Below the pieces are notes generated by a model. That model made no database searches, was not told the origin of the DNA, and saw only the letters and a list, made by a program, of their open reading frames with translations. Position numbers and translations under genes: made by a program. A stretch of 64,000 nt of DNA from Streptomyces apocyni (lineage in GTDB: Bacteria; Actinomycetota; Actinomycetes; Streptomycetales; Streptomycetaceae), in the NCBI RefSeq assembly GCF_009739465.1, contig NZ_WHOM01000046.1:1-64000 (forward strand), read 5' to 3'. Every line of letters begins with the position of its first letter. Position 1 is the first letter of the stretch. Below are positions 28,686-37,319 of the stretch, piece by piece.

Positions 28686-30023
28686 GTGCTAGGAGAATAT
28701 CGGATTCAGGGGCGACGTGCAGCGGATATCGCCGCCAGCGTGGAACGGGCGGTCGGCGACGGGATGCTGGAGCCAGGTCAACTACTGCCGCCCATGAGAG
28801 AGTTGGCGGCCCAGCTCGGCGTGAATCCAAACACCGTCGCCGCCGCGTACCGCACCCTGCGTGAGCGCGGGGTGATCGAGACCGCGGGCAGGCGGGGCAG
28901 CCGGGTGCGACCGAGGCCCGCGAGTACGGCGCGCGAGGCGATCCGGGTCGACGCCCCGCCGGGGGTGCGCGATGTCTCGCAGGGAAACCCGGACCCGGCG
29001 CTGCTGCCCTCCCTCACCGAGGCGTTGGCGGCGGCCGGAGAGCGCGCCGCCGAGCGGCCCGTGCTGTACGGCGCCCCGGCCGTCGACCCCGAGCTGGAGC
29101 GATGGGTGCGCGCCGCCTTCGACGCGGATGGCATCCCGCAAGGTCCGGTCGCGGTCGCCTCCGGAGCGCTCGACGCCATCGAGCGGGTGCTCGCCGTCCA
29201 TCTCAGGCCGGGCGACGCCGTCGCCGTCGAGGACCCCGGCTGGGGCAGCCTGCTCGATCTGGTCCCGGCCCTCGGGTTGCGTACCGTCGGGATGGAGGTC
29301 GACGACGAAGGGCCGCGGCCCGACGCCGTCGAGCGGGCCCTGCGGGCGGGGGTCAGCGCGGTCATCGTCACCGGCCGGGCGCAGAACCCGACTGGTGCCG
29401 TGGTCAGCGCGTCGCGCGCGCGAGCGCTCAAGACCGTGCTCGCCGCGTACCGGCAGGTGCTGTTCATCGAGGACGACCACGGCCACGGCATCGTCGATCA
29501 GCGGCCGCATCCGGTCGCGGGGGTGACGGACCGGTGGGTCCTGGTCCGCTCGGTGGCCAAGGCCTACGGTCCGGATCTGCGGCTGGCCGTCTTCACCGGC
29601 GACCCGGACACCGTTGACCGGGTGCAGGGCAGGCAGCGGCTTGGCCCGGGCTGGGTGAGCCGGTTGTTGCAGGGTGCCGTGCTGCGGCTGTGGACGACGG
29701 GCGCGGTGGACGCGCGGGTGGTCGCCGCGAGTTACGGGAAGCGTCGGGACGCGCTGATCGCCGCGCTCGCGGAGCGCGGTGTCGTCGCGTACGGGCGCAG
29801 CGGGCTGAACGTCTGGGTGCCGGTGCCGGACGAGACCGGGGCGGTGGCGCGACTGCTGCACGCCGGGTGGGCGGTCGCGCCGGGGGCCCGGTTCCGGATG
29901 GATACGGCGCCCGGGGTGCGGATCACGGTGTCGTCGCTTTCGCCCGACGAGATCCGGGCGGTGGCGGACGCGGTGGCCGACGCCGTGGCGGTGGGCCCGG
30001 GGCGCGCTCGGCGCCATGAGTGA
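28686..30023 (+). CDS. MocR/PdxR-type regulator (GntR HTH fused to aminotransferase fold)
   Basis: The protein has a GntR winged helix at about residues 5-70 (LPPMRELAAQLGVNPNTVAAAYR) and a class I aminotransferase-like domain after residue 90. The PLP-lysine context is SVAKAYGPDLRLA. MocR/PdxR proteins sense PLP or aminated ligands and activate PLP salvage, GABA or related genes. ATG codons at 28677 and 28680 overlap the -10 element, so the GTG at 28686, close to the inferred transcription start, is the better start and the mRNA is probably leaderless (445 aa). It faces a PNPOx-like gene. Confidence 0.9.
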   Translation: MLGEYRIQGRRAADIAASVERAVGDGMLEPGQLLPPMRELAAQLGVNPNTVAAAYRTLRERGVIETAGRRGSRVRPRPASTAREAIRVDAPPGVRDVSQGNPDPALLPSLTEALAAAGERAAERPVLYGAPAVDPELERWVRAAFDADGIPQGPVAVASGALDAIERVLAVHLRPGDAVAVEDPGWGSLLDLVPALGLRTVGMEVDDEGPRPDAVERALRAGVSAVIVTGRAQNPTGAVVSASRARALKTVLAAYRQVLFIEDDHGHGIVDQRPHPVAGVTDRWVLVRSVAKAYGPDLRLAVFTGDPDTVDRVQGRQRLGPGWVSRLLQGAVLRLWTTGAVDARVVAASYGKRRDALIAALAERGVVAYGRSGLNVWVPVPDETGAVARLLHAGWAVAPGARFRMDTAPGVRITVSSLSPDEIRAVADAVADAVAVGPGRARRHE

Positions 30024-30052
30024 GAGGCCACGAAGGCAGGCTCTGAAGTGCG

Positions 30053-31045
30053 CTACCCGCGTGGGCGCGGCCTGGACTGGGTGAGTGCGGCGCCCGCGAG
30101 GATGATCAGCGCACCCACGGGTGTCGACCAGGTCAGTGCTTCGCCGAGCAGCGTGACACCCGCGGCGGTGGCGATCACCGGGATGAAGTACGTGACCATC
30201 TGGGCGGTCGTCGGGCCGACCTCGGCGACCAGGCCGTACTGCAGCAGCAGCGCGAGACCGGTCCCGAGCGCGCCGAGCGCCACCACCGCGAGCAGCGGCA
30301 CGAGCGGCAGCTCGGTCGGCATCGAGGTGAACAGCGGGGTCACCACCGCCAGTTGCGCCGTGGCGAGCAGCAACTGTCCACCGGTCATGGACAGGTTCGA
30401 GTGCCCGCTGCCGGCCAGCGTACGGCGCACGTAGATCCAGCCGATCGGGTAGCTCAGCGAGGCCAGCAGGGCCAGCGCGGTGCCGCCGAAGTCCAGCCCG
30501 TTGAAGCCCTGCCAGGCGCCCAGCACGGTGAGTACCCCGAGGAATCCGATGCCAAGTCCCGCTACCCGGCGCCGGGTCGGCCGGTCCTCGGACAGTGCGG
30601 CCAGGGACAGGGCCATGCCCCACAGCGGTGACGTGGCGTTGCAGATCCCGGCGAGGGTGGAGGGGATGGTCAGCTCGGCGTAGGCGAAGAGCGAGAACGG
30701 CAGGGCGTTGAGCAGGAACGCCGAGACCGTCAGATGTCCCCAGGTACGCAGGCCGCTCGGCAGCCGCTCTCTGCGTACGGCGAGCGCGACTCCGAGGACG
30801 GCGGCGCCGAACAGCAGCCGCCCGAAGGTGACTTGGAAAGGGGCGTACGCCTCGGTGCCGACCTTGATGAGCAGGAAGCTGAAGCCCCAGATGAGCGAGA
30901 GGACCGCGAAGCGGATACGCCAGTCGATGGCGGGACGTCGCGGTGTGGGCGTGGAGGCCGAGCGGGCGGTGGTGTGGGTGGGCGGAATGGGTGGTGTGGG
31001 TGGTGGGGGTGGTGGGGCTGGAGTGGGGAGCGCGACGGGTGCCAT
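30053..31045 (-). CDS. EamA family transporter
   Basis: The 330-aa protein has a Pro/Thr-rich cytoplasmic N-terminus (about 40 residues) and ten transmembrane helices in two EamA repeats. The ATG at 31045 is preferred over the GTG at 31054 because AAGG sits about 8 nt before it. It is divergent from a LysR gene with an LysR-type operator in the 74-bp gap, so it is the likely target of that regulator. Substrate is unknown. Confidence 0.88.
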   Translation of the reverse strand: MAPVALPTPAPPPPPPTPPIPPTHTTARSASTPTPRRPAIDWRIRFAVLSLIWGFSFLLIKVGTEAYAPFQVTFGRLLFGAAVLGVALAVRRERLPSGLRTWGHLTVSAFLLNALPFSLFAYAELTIPSTLAGICNATSPLWGMALSLAALSEDRPTRRRVAGLGIGFLGVLTVLGAWQGFNGLDFGGTALALLASLSYPIGWIYVRRTLAGSGHSNLSMTGGQLLLATAQLAVVTPLFTSMPTELPLVPLLAVVALGALGTGLALLLQYGLVAEVGPTTAQMVTYFIPVIATAAGVTLLGEALTWSTPVGALIILAGAALTQSRPRPRG

Positions 31046-31066
31046 GGGAGTCACCTTGGCGGAGAC

Positions 31067-31089
31067 AATCTCTTAGCACAATCGAGATT
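31067..31089. promoter_or_regulatory. LysR-type operator (AATCTC-N11-GAGATT)
   Basis: A perfect 6-bp inverted repeat with an 11-bp spacer has the T-N11-A form of LysR binding sites. It lies between the divergent EamA and LysR genes, 31 bp from the LysR start. A -10-like TAGCAT (31107-31112) places the LysR transcription start at its ATG, so that mRNA may be leaderless. Confidence 0.65.
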
Positions 31090-31119
31090 TTGTGTGTCCC
31101 ATGACGTAGCATCGCTTAC

Positions 31120-32022
31120 ATGTTGAATCTGGAGCGACTGCGCACCCTGGATGCCCTCGCCCGGCACGGCTCGGTCAGCGGAGCCGCCGCGGGGCTGCAT
31201 GTCACCACCTCGGCCGTGTCGCAGCAGATGACCAAGCTGGAGCGCGAGGTGGGTCAGCAACTGCTCGCCAAGAATGGCCGCGGCGTCCGCCTCACCGACG
31301 CCGGGCGGCTGCTCGCCGACCACGCCGCACGCATCCTGTCGCAGGTCGAACTCGCGCAGTCCGACCTCGAGGCGCAGCGCGGCCTCGCCGTCGGCGAGCT
31401 GCGGATCTGCGCCTTTCCTACCGCCGCGCGCGGGCTGTTCCCCACCGCGCTGGTCGCCCTGCGCGAGCGGCATCCCGGACTCCGCGTCACCTCACGGGAG
31501 TTGGAACCCGCGCACGGCACCGCCGGAGTCGTACGCGGCGACCTCGACCTGGCCGTCGTACTCGACTGGTACAACAAGCCGTTCGCGGTGCCCGAGGGGC
31601 TGGCCAGGGCGTCCCTGCTCGACGACCCCGCCGATGTGCTGATGCCCGCGGGGCACCGGCTCGCCGACCGCGACGAGGTCGACCTGGAGGAGCTCGCCGG
31701 TGACGCCTGGGTCTCCTGGCCGGAGGGTGAGTACTGCCACGACTGGCTGATGTACACGTTGCGGGCCAAGGGGGTTGAGCCGCGCGTCAGTCACTGTGCG
31801 GCGGAGCATCACACGCAGCTGGCGCTCGTCGCCGCGGGGCTCGGGGTCTGTGTGGCGCCGCGCCTGGGCCGTGGGGCGGTGCCGGAAGGGGTGCGGGTGG
31901 TGCCGGTGCGCAAGGGGGTGCGGCGGCATGTGTACGCGGTGTGGCGGGCGGACGCCGACCGCCGCCCGTCGATCCAGGCGGCGGTGGAGGCGCTGCGTGC
32001 GGCGGGGGCGGCGGTCGGTTGA
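31120..32022 (+). CDS. LysR-family transcriptional regulator
   Basis: The 300-aa protein has an N-terminal LysR helix-turn-helix (residues 1-60; GSVSGAAAGLHVTTSAVSQQMTKLE) and a substrate-binding domain (about 88-295). It is expected to control itself and the divergent EamA exporter through the palindrome between them. No ribosome site precedes the ATG, in line with a leaderless transcript. Confidence 0.92.
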   Translation: MLNLERLRTLDALARHGSVSGAAAGLHVTTSAVSQQMTKLEREVGQQLLAKNGRGVRLTDAGRLLADHAARILSQVELAQSDLEAQRGLAVGELRICAFPTAARGLFPTALVALRERHPGLRVTSRELEPAHGTAGVVRGDLDLAVVLDWYNKPFAVPEGLARASLLDDPADVLMPAGHRLADRDEVDLEELAGDAWVSWPEGEYCHDWLMYTLRAKGVEPRVSHCAAEHHTQLALVAAGLGVCVAPRLGRGAVPEGVRVVPVRKGVRRHVYAVWRADADRRPSIQAAVEALRAAGAAVG

Positions 32023-32062
32023 GGTGGTAGTCGGTTGGGGTGGAGGTCGGCTGAGGTGGGGG

Positions 32063-32548
32063 CTATGAGTGGGGCGGCTGCTGGGGCGAGGCGAGTTTGC
32101 GGAAGTCCCAGGAGGCGATCGCGTCCGGGGTGAGCCGTGCCCAGGCGTGCCTGCCGTCGTGTGGCATCTCCTCCATGCCGAAGTTCTTCCGCGCGAACAG
32201 CCGCTCCGGAGCCTCGAGTTCGGCGCACGGCTCGCCGGTGCGCGGCGCCTCACCGACGAACTCCGCGGTGCCCGAGAGTTCGACGCCACGCAGATCGCCG
32301 TACTGCTCGCCCGCGTCGACGACCACGGCGATCCGCTGGTCCTTGCGCAGGTCGGCCCAGCGCCTGCTCCGGGTGATCGAGTACAGCCACAGCGCGCTGC
32401 CGTCCCAGGCGAACCAGAGGGTGCTGGCGTGCGGCGTGCCGTCCGGCGACACGGTGGCCACCCGGCAGGTGCGTTGTTCGGTCAGGAAGGCGTCCCGTTC
32501 ATCCGGCGTCATCATGATCCTTCGGCCCCTGCGCTGGGTTTCGGCCAT
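32063..32548 (-). CDS. Pyridoxamine 5'-phosphate oxidase family protein
   Basis: The 161-aa protein is a single split-barrel flavin/F420-binding domain (LTEQRTCRVATVSPDGTPHASTLWF at the start, SRRWADLRKDQRIAVVVD in the middle). Actinobacterial relatives are F420- or FMN-dependent reductases; the cofactor cannot be fixed from sequence alone. GGGGAGG lies 6 nt before the ATG. Confidence 0.85.
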   Translation of the reverse strand: MAETQRRGRRIMMTPDERDAFLTEQRTCRVATVSPDGTPHASTLWFAWDGSALWLYSITRSRRWADLRKDQRIAVVVDAGEQYGDLRGVELSGTAEFVGEAPRTGEPCAELEAPERLFARKNFGMEEMPHDGRHAWARLTPDAIASWDFRKLASPQQPPHS

Positions 32549-32670
32549 AGGTCCTCCCCTGACGTCGTGTCTGACGTGGCGCCTGACGTAGTGTCAGGAA
32601 AGGATGGGGCCTCTTCCTTCGGTACGCAATGGGCGTTACTCTCGCGCCGCATCCTGCGACAGGGGGACTC

Positions 32671-33330
32671 ATGCTGACGAACGGAGAGCTCGTCGAACTC
32701 CTCGACCCGGCCTCGACCGTACTGCTCACCGTCGAATGCCAGCAGGGCGTGGTCGGTACGGACAGCGCGCTGCCCGAACTCGCCCAGGAGGCCCGGGCAT
32801 CGGGGGCACTCGGCCATGTCGCCCGCCTGGTGTCCGCCGCGCACACCGCCGCCGTACAGGTGCTGCACGCGGTGGCCGAGCGTCGTCCCGACGGCCGGGG
32901 CGCCAACCACAACGCCCGGCTGTTCCGCGCCGCCCAGCGGCTCCCCGTCCAGCAGCACTCGGGCACCAAGGCCGTACGGATCGCGGCCCCCATCGAGGTG
33001 GCCGAAGAGGACCTTGTGGTGCGGCGGCTGCACGGCCTCTCGCCGCTCGCGGGGACCGACGTCGACGCGCTGCTACGGAACCTCGGCTGCCGTACGGTGA
33101 TCGTCACCGGCGTCTCGGCCAATGTCGCCATACCCAACGCCGTGTTCGACGCCGTGAATCTCGGCTACACCGCGGTGGTACCGGCCGACGCCATCGCCGG
33201 GGTGCCCGCCGACTACACCCCGGCGATGATCCGTCACACGCTCTCCCTGGTCGCCACCATCACCACCACCGACGCGGTACTGGGCAGCTGGAAGCACCCA
33301 CGCCGCGGCGCGCGGGGCCTGACCTCCTAG
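32671..33330 (+). CDS. Isochorismatase-fold protein lacking the catalytic triad
   Basis: The 219-aa protein aligns with isochorismatase/nicotinamidase-type cysteine hydrolases throughout. The triad Asp-Lys-Cys is replaced at all three sites: the Asp of strand 1 is Glu (TVECQQG), the Lys position is Arg (LVVRRLHG), and the nucleophilic Cys is Ala (VTGVSANVAIPNAV). It is probably not a hydrolase and may bind a small molecule or partner. The ATG at 32671 follows CAGGGGGAC; an earlier start at 32629 lacks a ribosome site. Confidence 0.82.
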   Translation: MLTNGELVELLDPASTVLLTVECQQGVVGTDSALPELAQEARASGALGHVARLVSAAHTAAVQVLHAVAERRPDGRGANHNARLFRAAQRLPVQQHSGTKAVRIAAPIEVAEEDLVVRRLHGLSPLAGTDVDALLRNLGCRTVIVTGVSANVAIPNAVFDAVNLGYTAVVPADAIAGVPADYTPAMIRHTLSLVATITTTDAVLGSWKHPRRGARGLTS

Positions 33331-33332
33331 GC

Positions 33333-33370
33333 CACGACCTAGGCGAGCCTGCACGACCTAGGCGAGCCTG
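33333..33370. repeat. 19-bp tandem duplication at the Rieske gene end
   Basis: CACGACCTAGGCGAGCCTG occurs twice back-to-back (33333-33351 and 33352-33370). The second copy holds the Rieske stop codon; the first repeats it outside the gene. Confidence 0.85.
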
Positions 33371-33846
33371 ATGGAGTCGCCCTCCACGGTGATCTGGGTG
33401 GCGGGCAGCGGTCGGGGCGCGGGACCCGCCGCGACACTCCCGTCGGCGAGGTCGAACCTGCTGCCGTGGCACGGGCAGTTGATGGTGCCTTCCGCGACGT
33501 CCCGCACCGTACAGCCCTGGTGCGTACAGGTGGAGGAGAAGGCCTTGAACTCACCCGCGGTCGGCTGGGTGACCACCACACCCTGCTCCTTGAACACCGT
33601 GCCACCGCCCTCCGGGATGTCCGAGGTCGGCGCGAGCACCTCCCCCTCGCCCGTGCCGCCGGTCGTGTCCTCACCGGGCTGCGGGGTCTGGTCGTCGGAG
33701 TCCCCGCAGGCCGCCAGTACCGCCGCGAGCCCGGCCGCGCCCACGGCGGAGACGACGACGCGGCGGGACGGGGTGTGGGCGGCGCCTGTCGGAGCGGGGT
33801 GTGTCTGAGCGGGGTGTGTCGGAGCGGGTTGCTGTACAGCGGTCAT
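33358..33846 (-). CDS. Rieske [2Fe-2S] lipoprotein with Tat-like signal
   Basis: The 162-aa protein has a Pro/Thr-rich N-terminus and a twin-arginine signal ([14 protein letters not shown]) ending in a lipobox (LAAC). The Rieske domain has both cluster-binding motifs, CTHQGC and CPCHGS. It should be exported folded and anchored outside the membrane as an electron carrier. It is not part of a cytochrome bc1 operon here, so its partner is unknown. GGGGAG precedes the ATG. Confidence 0.92.
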   Translation of the reverse strand: MTAVQQPAPTHPAQTHPAPTGAAHTPSRRVVVSAVGAAGLAAVLAACGDSDDQTPQPGEDTTGGTGEGEVLAPTSDIPEGGGTVFKEQGVVVTQPTAGEFKAFSSTCTHQGCTVRDVAEGTINCPCHGSRFDLADGSVAAGPAPRPLPATQITVEGDSIRLA

Positions 33847-33984
33847 GCCGGTCTCCCCTGGATCGCCTCGGCGTGGTAGCTAGCCGTGCCGGATATGGTG
33901 CGTTTGCTGCGCCCTTGCCGTTGTTAACCGTTCTTACGGTGGTGCAGTCCTCGGGGAGTCGTACGGAGCGCCGCGCCGGGATGT

Positions 33985-36090
33985 TCAAAGTTCCAGCGAT
34001 TTCCTCACGAACTCCAGCTCGTGCAGCAGCAGCGCGTCGGCCACCCCGGCCCCGGTCGCCAAATGCGTGGCATCGGACAACGGCAGGACGCTGTGTGGCC
34101 GCCCCGCGGCCAGCAGCGCGGCGGAGAACCTGAGCAGGTGCGCGACGACCACGTTGTCGTCGGTCAGTCCGTGGACCAGCAGCAGCGGCCGGGTCAGCAG
34201 ATGCGCGTGCGCCACCAGCGAGCACCGCTCGTAGTTCTCCGGCTGGTACTCCGGATGGCCGAGATAGCGCTCCTTCCAGTGGGTGTCGTACATCTGCATA
34301 TCGGTCGGAGCCGCACCGGCGACCGCGGCCCGGAAGACGTCCGGCCGGTGCAGCACCGCCCCCGCCGCCAGAAACCCGCCGAACGACCAGCCACGGATCG
34401 CCACCCGCTCCAGATCGAGGTCCGGATGCGACCGCGCGGCCGCGTGCAACGCGTCCACCTGGTCGTCGAGTACAGGCGACAACTGGTCGCCGTGGATGGT
34501 CTTCTCCCACCTTGGCCCACGCCCGGGCGTGCCGCGTCCGTCCGTCACCAGGACGGCGAAGCCCTGGTCGGCGAACCACTGCGAGACCGCCGACCACCAG
34601 CCCCTGGCCCGCACCACCAGCTGGACGGAGGGCCCGGCGTACGGGTTGAGCAGCACGGGCAGCCGTCCGCTGCCCGGCTCGTGGCCGGTCGGCAGGTACA
34701 GGTGGCCGCGCAGTTCGCGGTCGCCCAGGCGCAGCAGGGCAGGTGCGGGCCGCACCAGGGGCTGTTCGGCCCGTACGTCGATCTGTCCGGCGGCCTTCCC
34801 GTCGCGCAGCACCGTCACGGTGTGCCCGTCCGGGGTGCGGCTGTCCAGCACCAGGGTGCCGCCGCCCGCGGCGGCCGTGTGCACCCCTGGCCCCTCGCTG
34901 ACCTGGACGAAGCCGTCATCCGGAGCGTACGACCAGACGTGGACCTCGGTCGGCTCCGCGCTTGCCGTGAACAGCACCCGCTCGCCGGTGGTGGCCAGCA
35001 CCTCGCGGACCTGGAGTCCGGGTGGACTGATGGCGTTCCCGATGCGCAGGCCCGTCGTGTCGTTCTTGGCCCAGGGGAGTACGGGAGTGCCGGACTCGGT
35101 GCGTACCACCGTGCCCGGCATCAGCTCCACCCACGCGTCATCGCGGCGCTGGTGCAGCAACTCCGTACTCCCGGTGTCCGGATCGACGCCGAAGACGCAT
35201 ACGGAGCGCTGGTCGCGGGTCTGCCGTGAGACGAGCGGCCCGTGCTCGTCCCAGGACGCGTGGGTCATGTACTCGAGGGCGGTGTCGGTCCAGTCACCGG
35301 CGAAGTGGTGGTCGGCGGCGACCGCGTCCGGCGTACGGACCTCGGCGCGCCGGCCGTCGAGCCGCAGCAGACTGAGACTTGTCACGGCGTTGGCGGTGCC
35401 CACCGCCGGGTAGCGGACCGCCCGGGGCGGGCGCTCGGGGTGTGCGGGGTCGGCCAGGTACCAGCGCTGTACGGGGGAGGTGTCGACGCGGGCCGCCAGC
35501 AGGGCCGTACCGTCCGGGGCCCACCAGTACCCGCGATGGCGGCCGATCGACTCGGCGGCGACGTGGTCGGCGAGGCCGTATGTCACATCCGGTGACTCGG
35601 GCGCCGCGAGCTGCCGGTCCTCCGTGCCGTCGGTACGGACCACGCGCAGGGCGCCCTCGCAGACGTACGCGATGACCGAACCGTCCGGCGACGGCCTCGG
35701 GTCGATCACCGGTCCGGCCGTCGGGACGCGGCGCGGCGCGCCGCCGTCCGTGCGTACCACCCAGAGCGCGCCACCGAGCGGAAACGCCACTACGCGCGCG
35801 TGGCGGTCGGTCGCGTAGGCCACCACTCCGTCTGATGTCTCCCGGGCGCGTTCCCTGCGGACCCGCTCCGCCTCGGGAAGCGCGCCGTCCCGGTTCAGCA
35901 CCAGCGGATCGGCGAGCATCCGCTCGTCGCCGCCCTCGTACAGCCACAGCCGGCTCACCGGGTCCGTGCCGCCGGTGGAGCGCAGGAACAGCACTCGCTC
36001 GCCGTCAGGCGACACGGTGAACGCGCGGGGCACACCGAGGGAGAAGCGGCGGGTGCGGGCGAACTGGCGGGGCAGGTCACGGGTGTTCAT
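33985..36090 (-). CDS. S9 family (prolyl oligopeptidase/DPP IV-like) peptidase
   Basis: The 701-aa protein has an N-terminal beta-propeller (about residues 20-440) and a C-terminal alpha/beta hydrolase with the nucleophile in GWSFGGF, Asp in GLTDDN and His in DATH. It has no signal peptide, so it is likely cytoplasmic and cleaves short peptides. It lies 16 bp after the CapA-like gene on the same strand and probably shares its transcript. Confidence 0.92.
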   Translation of the reverse strand: MNTRDLPRQFARTRRFSLGVPRAFTVSPDGERVLFLRSTGGTDPVSRLWLYEGGDERMLADPLVLNRDGALPEAERVRRERARETSDGVVAYATDRHARVVAFPLGGALWVVRTDGGAPRRVPTAGPVIDPRPSPDGSVIAYVCEGALRVVRTDGTEDRQLAAPESPDVTYGLADHVAAESIGRHRGYWWAPDGTALLAARVDTSPVQRWYLADPAHPERPPRAVRYPAVGTANAVTSLSLLRLDGRRAEVRTPDAVAADHHFAGDWTDTALEYMTHASWDEHGPLVSRQTRDQRSVCVFGVDPDTGSTELLHQRRDDAWVELMPGTVVRTESGTPVLPWAKNDTTGLRIGNAISPPGLQVREVLATTGERVLFTASAEPTEVHVWSYAPDDGFVQVSEGPGVHTAAAGGGTLVLDSRTPDGHTVTVLRDGKAAGQIDVRAEQPLVRPAPALLRLGDRELRGHLYLPTGHEPGSGRLPVLLNPYAGPSVQLVVRARGWWSAVSQWFADQGFAVLVTDGRGTPGRGPRWEKTIHGDQLSPVLDDQVDALHAAARSHPDLDLERVAIRGWSFGGFLAAGAVLHRPDVFRAAVAGAAPTDMQMYDTHWKERYLGHPEYQPENYERCSLVAHAHLLTRPLLLVHGLTDDNVVVAHLLRFSAALLAAGRPHSVLPLSDATHLATGAGVADALLLHELEFVRKSLEL

Positions 36091-36106
36091 CCGGGCACTC
36101 TGCCAG

Positions 36107-37297
36107 TCAGGCGGCCCTGAGTGACAGGGCGTACCCCGCTGAGTCCACCGAGCCCACCAAGCCCACCGAGCCCACGGAGCCCGCCCAGTCCGTCGCGACG
36201 CACGGCCGGAACCCCAGGGCGAGTTGGTCCAGGAGCGAGCGCAGCCACTGGGAGTCCTCGGACGAGGCGTGGCACAGGCGCATGCGGCGGGCCTGGAGCG
36301 GGACGACGCGCACTTCGGCCAGCCGACCCGTATCCGGTTCGAGCGAGACGAAGTAGAGGAGTCGCAGGTCGTCGCGGTAGCGCTCGTACCCCGTGATTCC
36401 TTCGTAGTCGTTGATCAGGTCGCCGCAGCCGTGCAGGACCAGCTTGCCGCGGTACGTCTCCAGGGGGCGGGGGTGGTGTGAGGAGTGACCGTGTACGACG
36501 TCCGCTCCGGCGTCGATCAGGGCATGGGCGAGGGCGATGTGGTCCCGGGACAGGTCGTAGCCCCAGTTGGAGCCCCAGTGGACCGAGGCCACCGCGATGT
36601 CTCCCGGGCGCTTCATCCGCCGTACGTGGTCGGCCACTTCGGCCGCGGCGGTGCCGGAATGGCTGGCCACGAAGCTCACCCCGCTGAGGTCCGCGGTCGC
36701 CGCCCAGTGGTAGGGGATGCCGCTGGAGGGCATGCCGAAGGCGAAGACGAGGAGACGGCGGTCCCCGTCGAGCGGGACGATCGCCGGGTGGCTCGCCGCC
36801 GTGGAGTCCCGTCCCGCACCGGCCGTCCGCAGCCGCGCACCGGACAGCGAGTGGAGGGTCTCCGCGAGGCCGGGACGGCCGAAGTCCAGGACGTGGTTGT
36901 TGGCCAGGACGCAGACATCGGGACGGGCGGCCGCCAGGCAGGGGAGGTTGGCGGGATGCATCCGGTAGTGGATCTCCTTGCCGGGCGCGAACGCGTCGTG
37001 GCGCGTGACGCTGGTCTCCAAATTGATGACGCGGACGTCGGGCGCGGCCGCGTCCAGGACCTCCAGCGCGTCGCCCCAAGGCCAGCCGAAGTCGACCGGG
37101 CGCGGAATGGGCCCGTTCTCCGCCTCCGCCAGGCGGACGTATTCCCGGGCGTCTCGTACGTAGCTCTCGCGCAGTTCAGGGTCGCAGGGGTGCGGCAGGA
37201 TCTGGTCCACGCCACGACCGAGCATGACGTCGCCACAGAAGAACAGAGTGGTCAAGCCTGCCCTCCGTCCCTCCGCTGCCTTGCCTGATCGACTCAT
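36107..37297 (-). CDS. CapA family protein (poly-gamma-glutamate synthesis type)
   Basis: The protein is up to 396 aa and has the CapA metallophosphoesterase-like fold: LFFCGDVMLGRG, NLETSVT, LANNHVLDFG, SVHWGSN and HGHSSHH. Members act in poly-gamma-glutamate or capsule synthesis, but many stand-alone actinobacterial copies have no known product. The C-terminus ends in short GSVGLVGSVDS repeats. The ATG at 37297 lacks a ribosome site, whereas the TTG at 37255 has GGAGGG 5 nt upstream and starts right at the domain, so it may be the true start (382 aa). Confidence 0.85.
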   Translation of the reverse strand: MSRSGKAAEGRRAGLTTLFFCGDVMLGRGVDQILPHPCDPELRESYVRDAREYVRLAEAENGPIPRPVDFGWPWGDALEVLDAAAPDVRVINLETSVTRHDAFAPGKEIHYRMHPANLPCLAAARPDVCVLANNHVLDFGRPGLAETLHSLSGARLRTAGAGRDSTAASHPAIVPLDGDRRLLVFAFGMPSSGIPYHWAATADLSGVSFVASHSGTAAAEVADHVRRMKRPGDIAVASVHWGSNWGYDLSRDHIALAHALIDAGADVVHGHSSHHPRPLETYRGKLVLHGCGDLINDYEGITGYERYRDDLRLLYFVSLEPDTGRLAEVRVVPLQARRMRLCHASSEDSQWLRSLLDQLALGFRPCVATDWAGSVGSVGLVGSVDSAGYALSLRAA

Positions 37298-37319
37298 TGA
37301 CGACTGAGCGACCGAGCGA

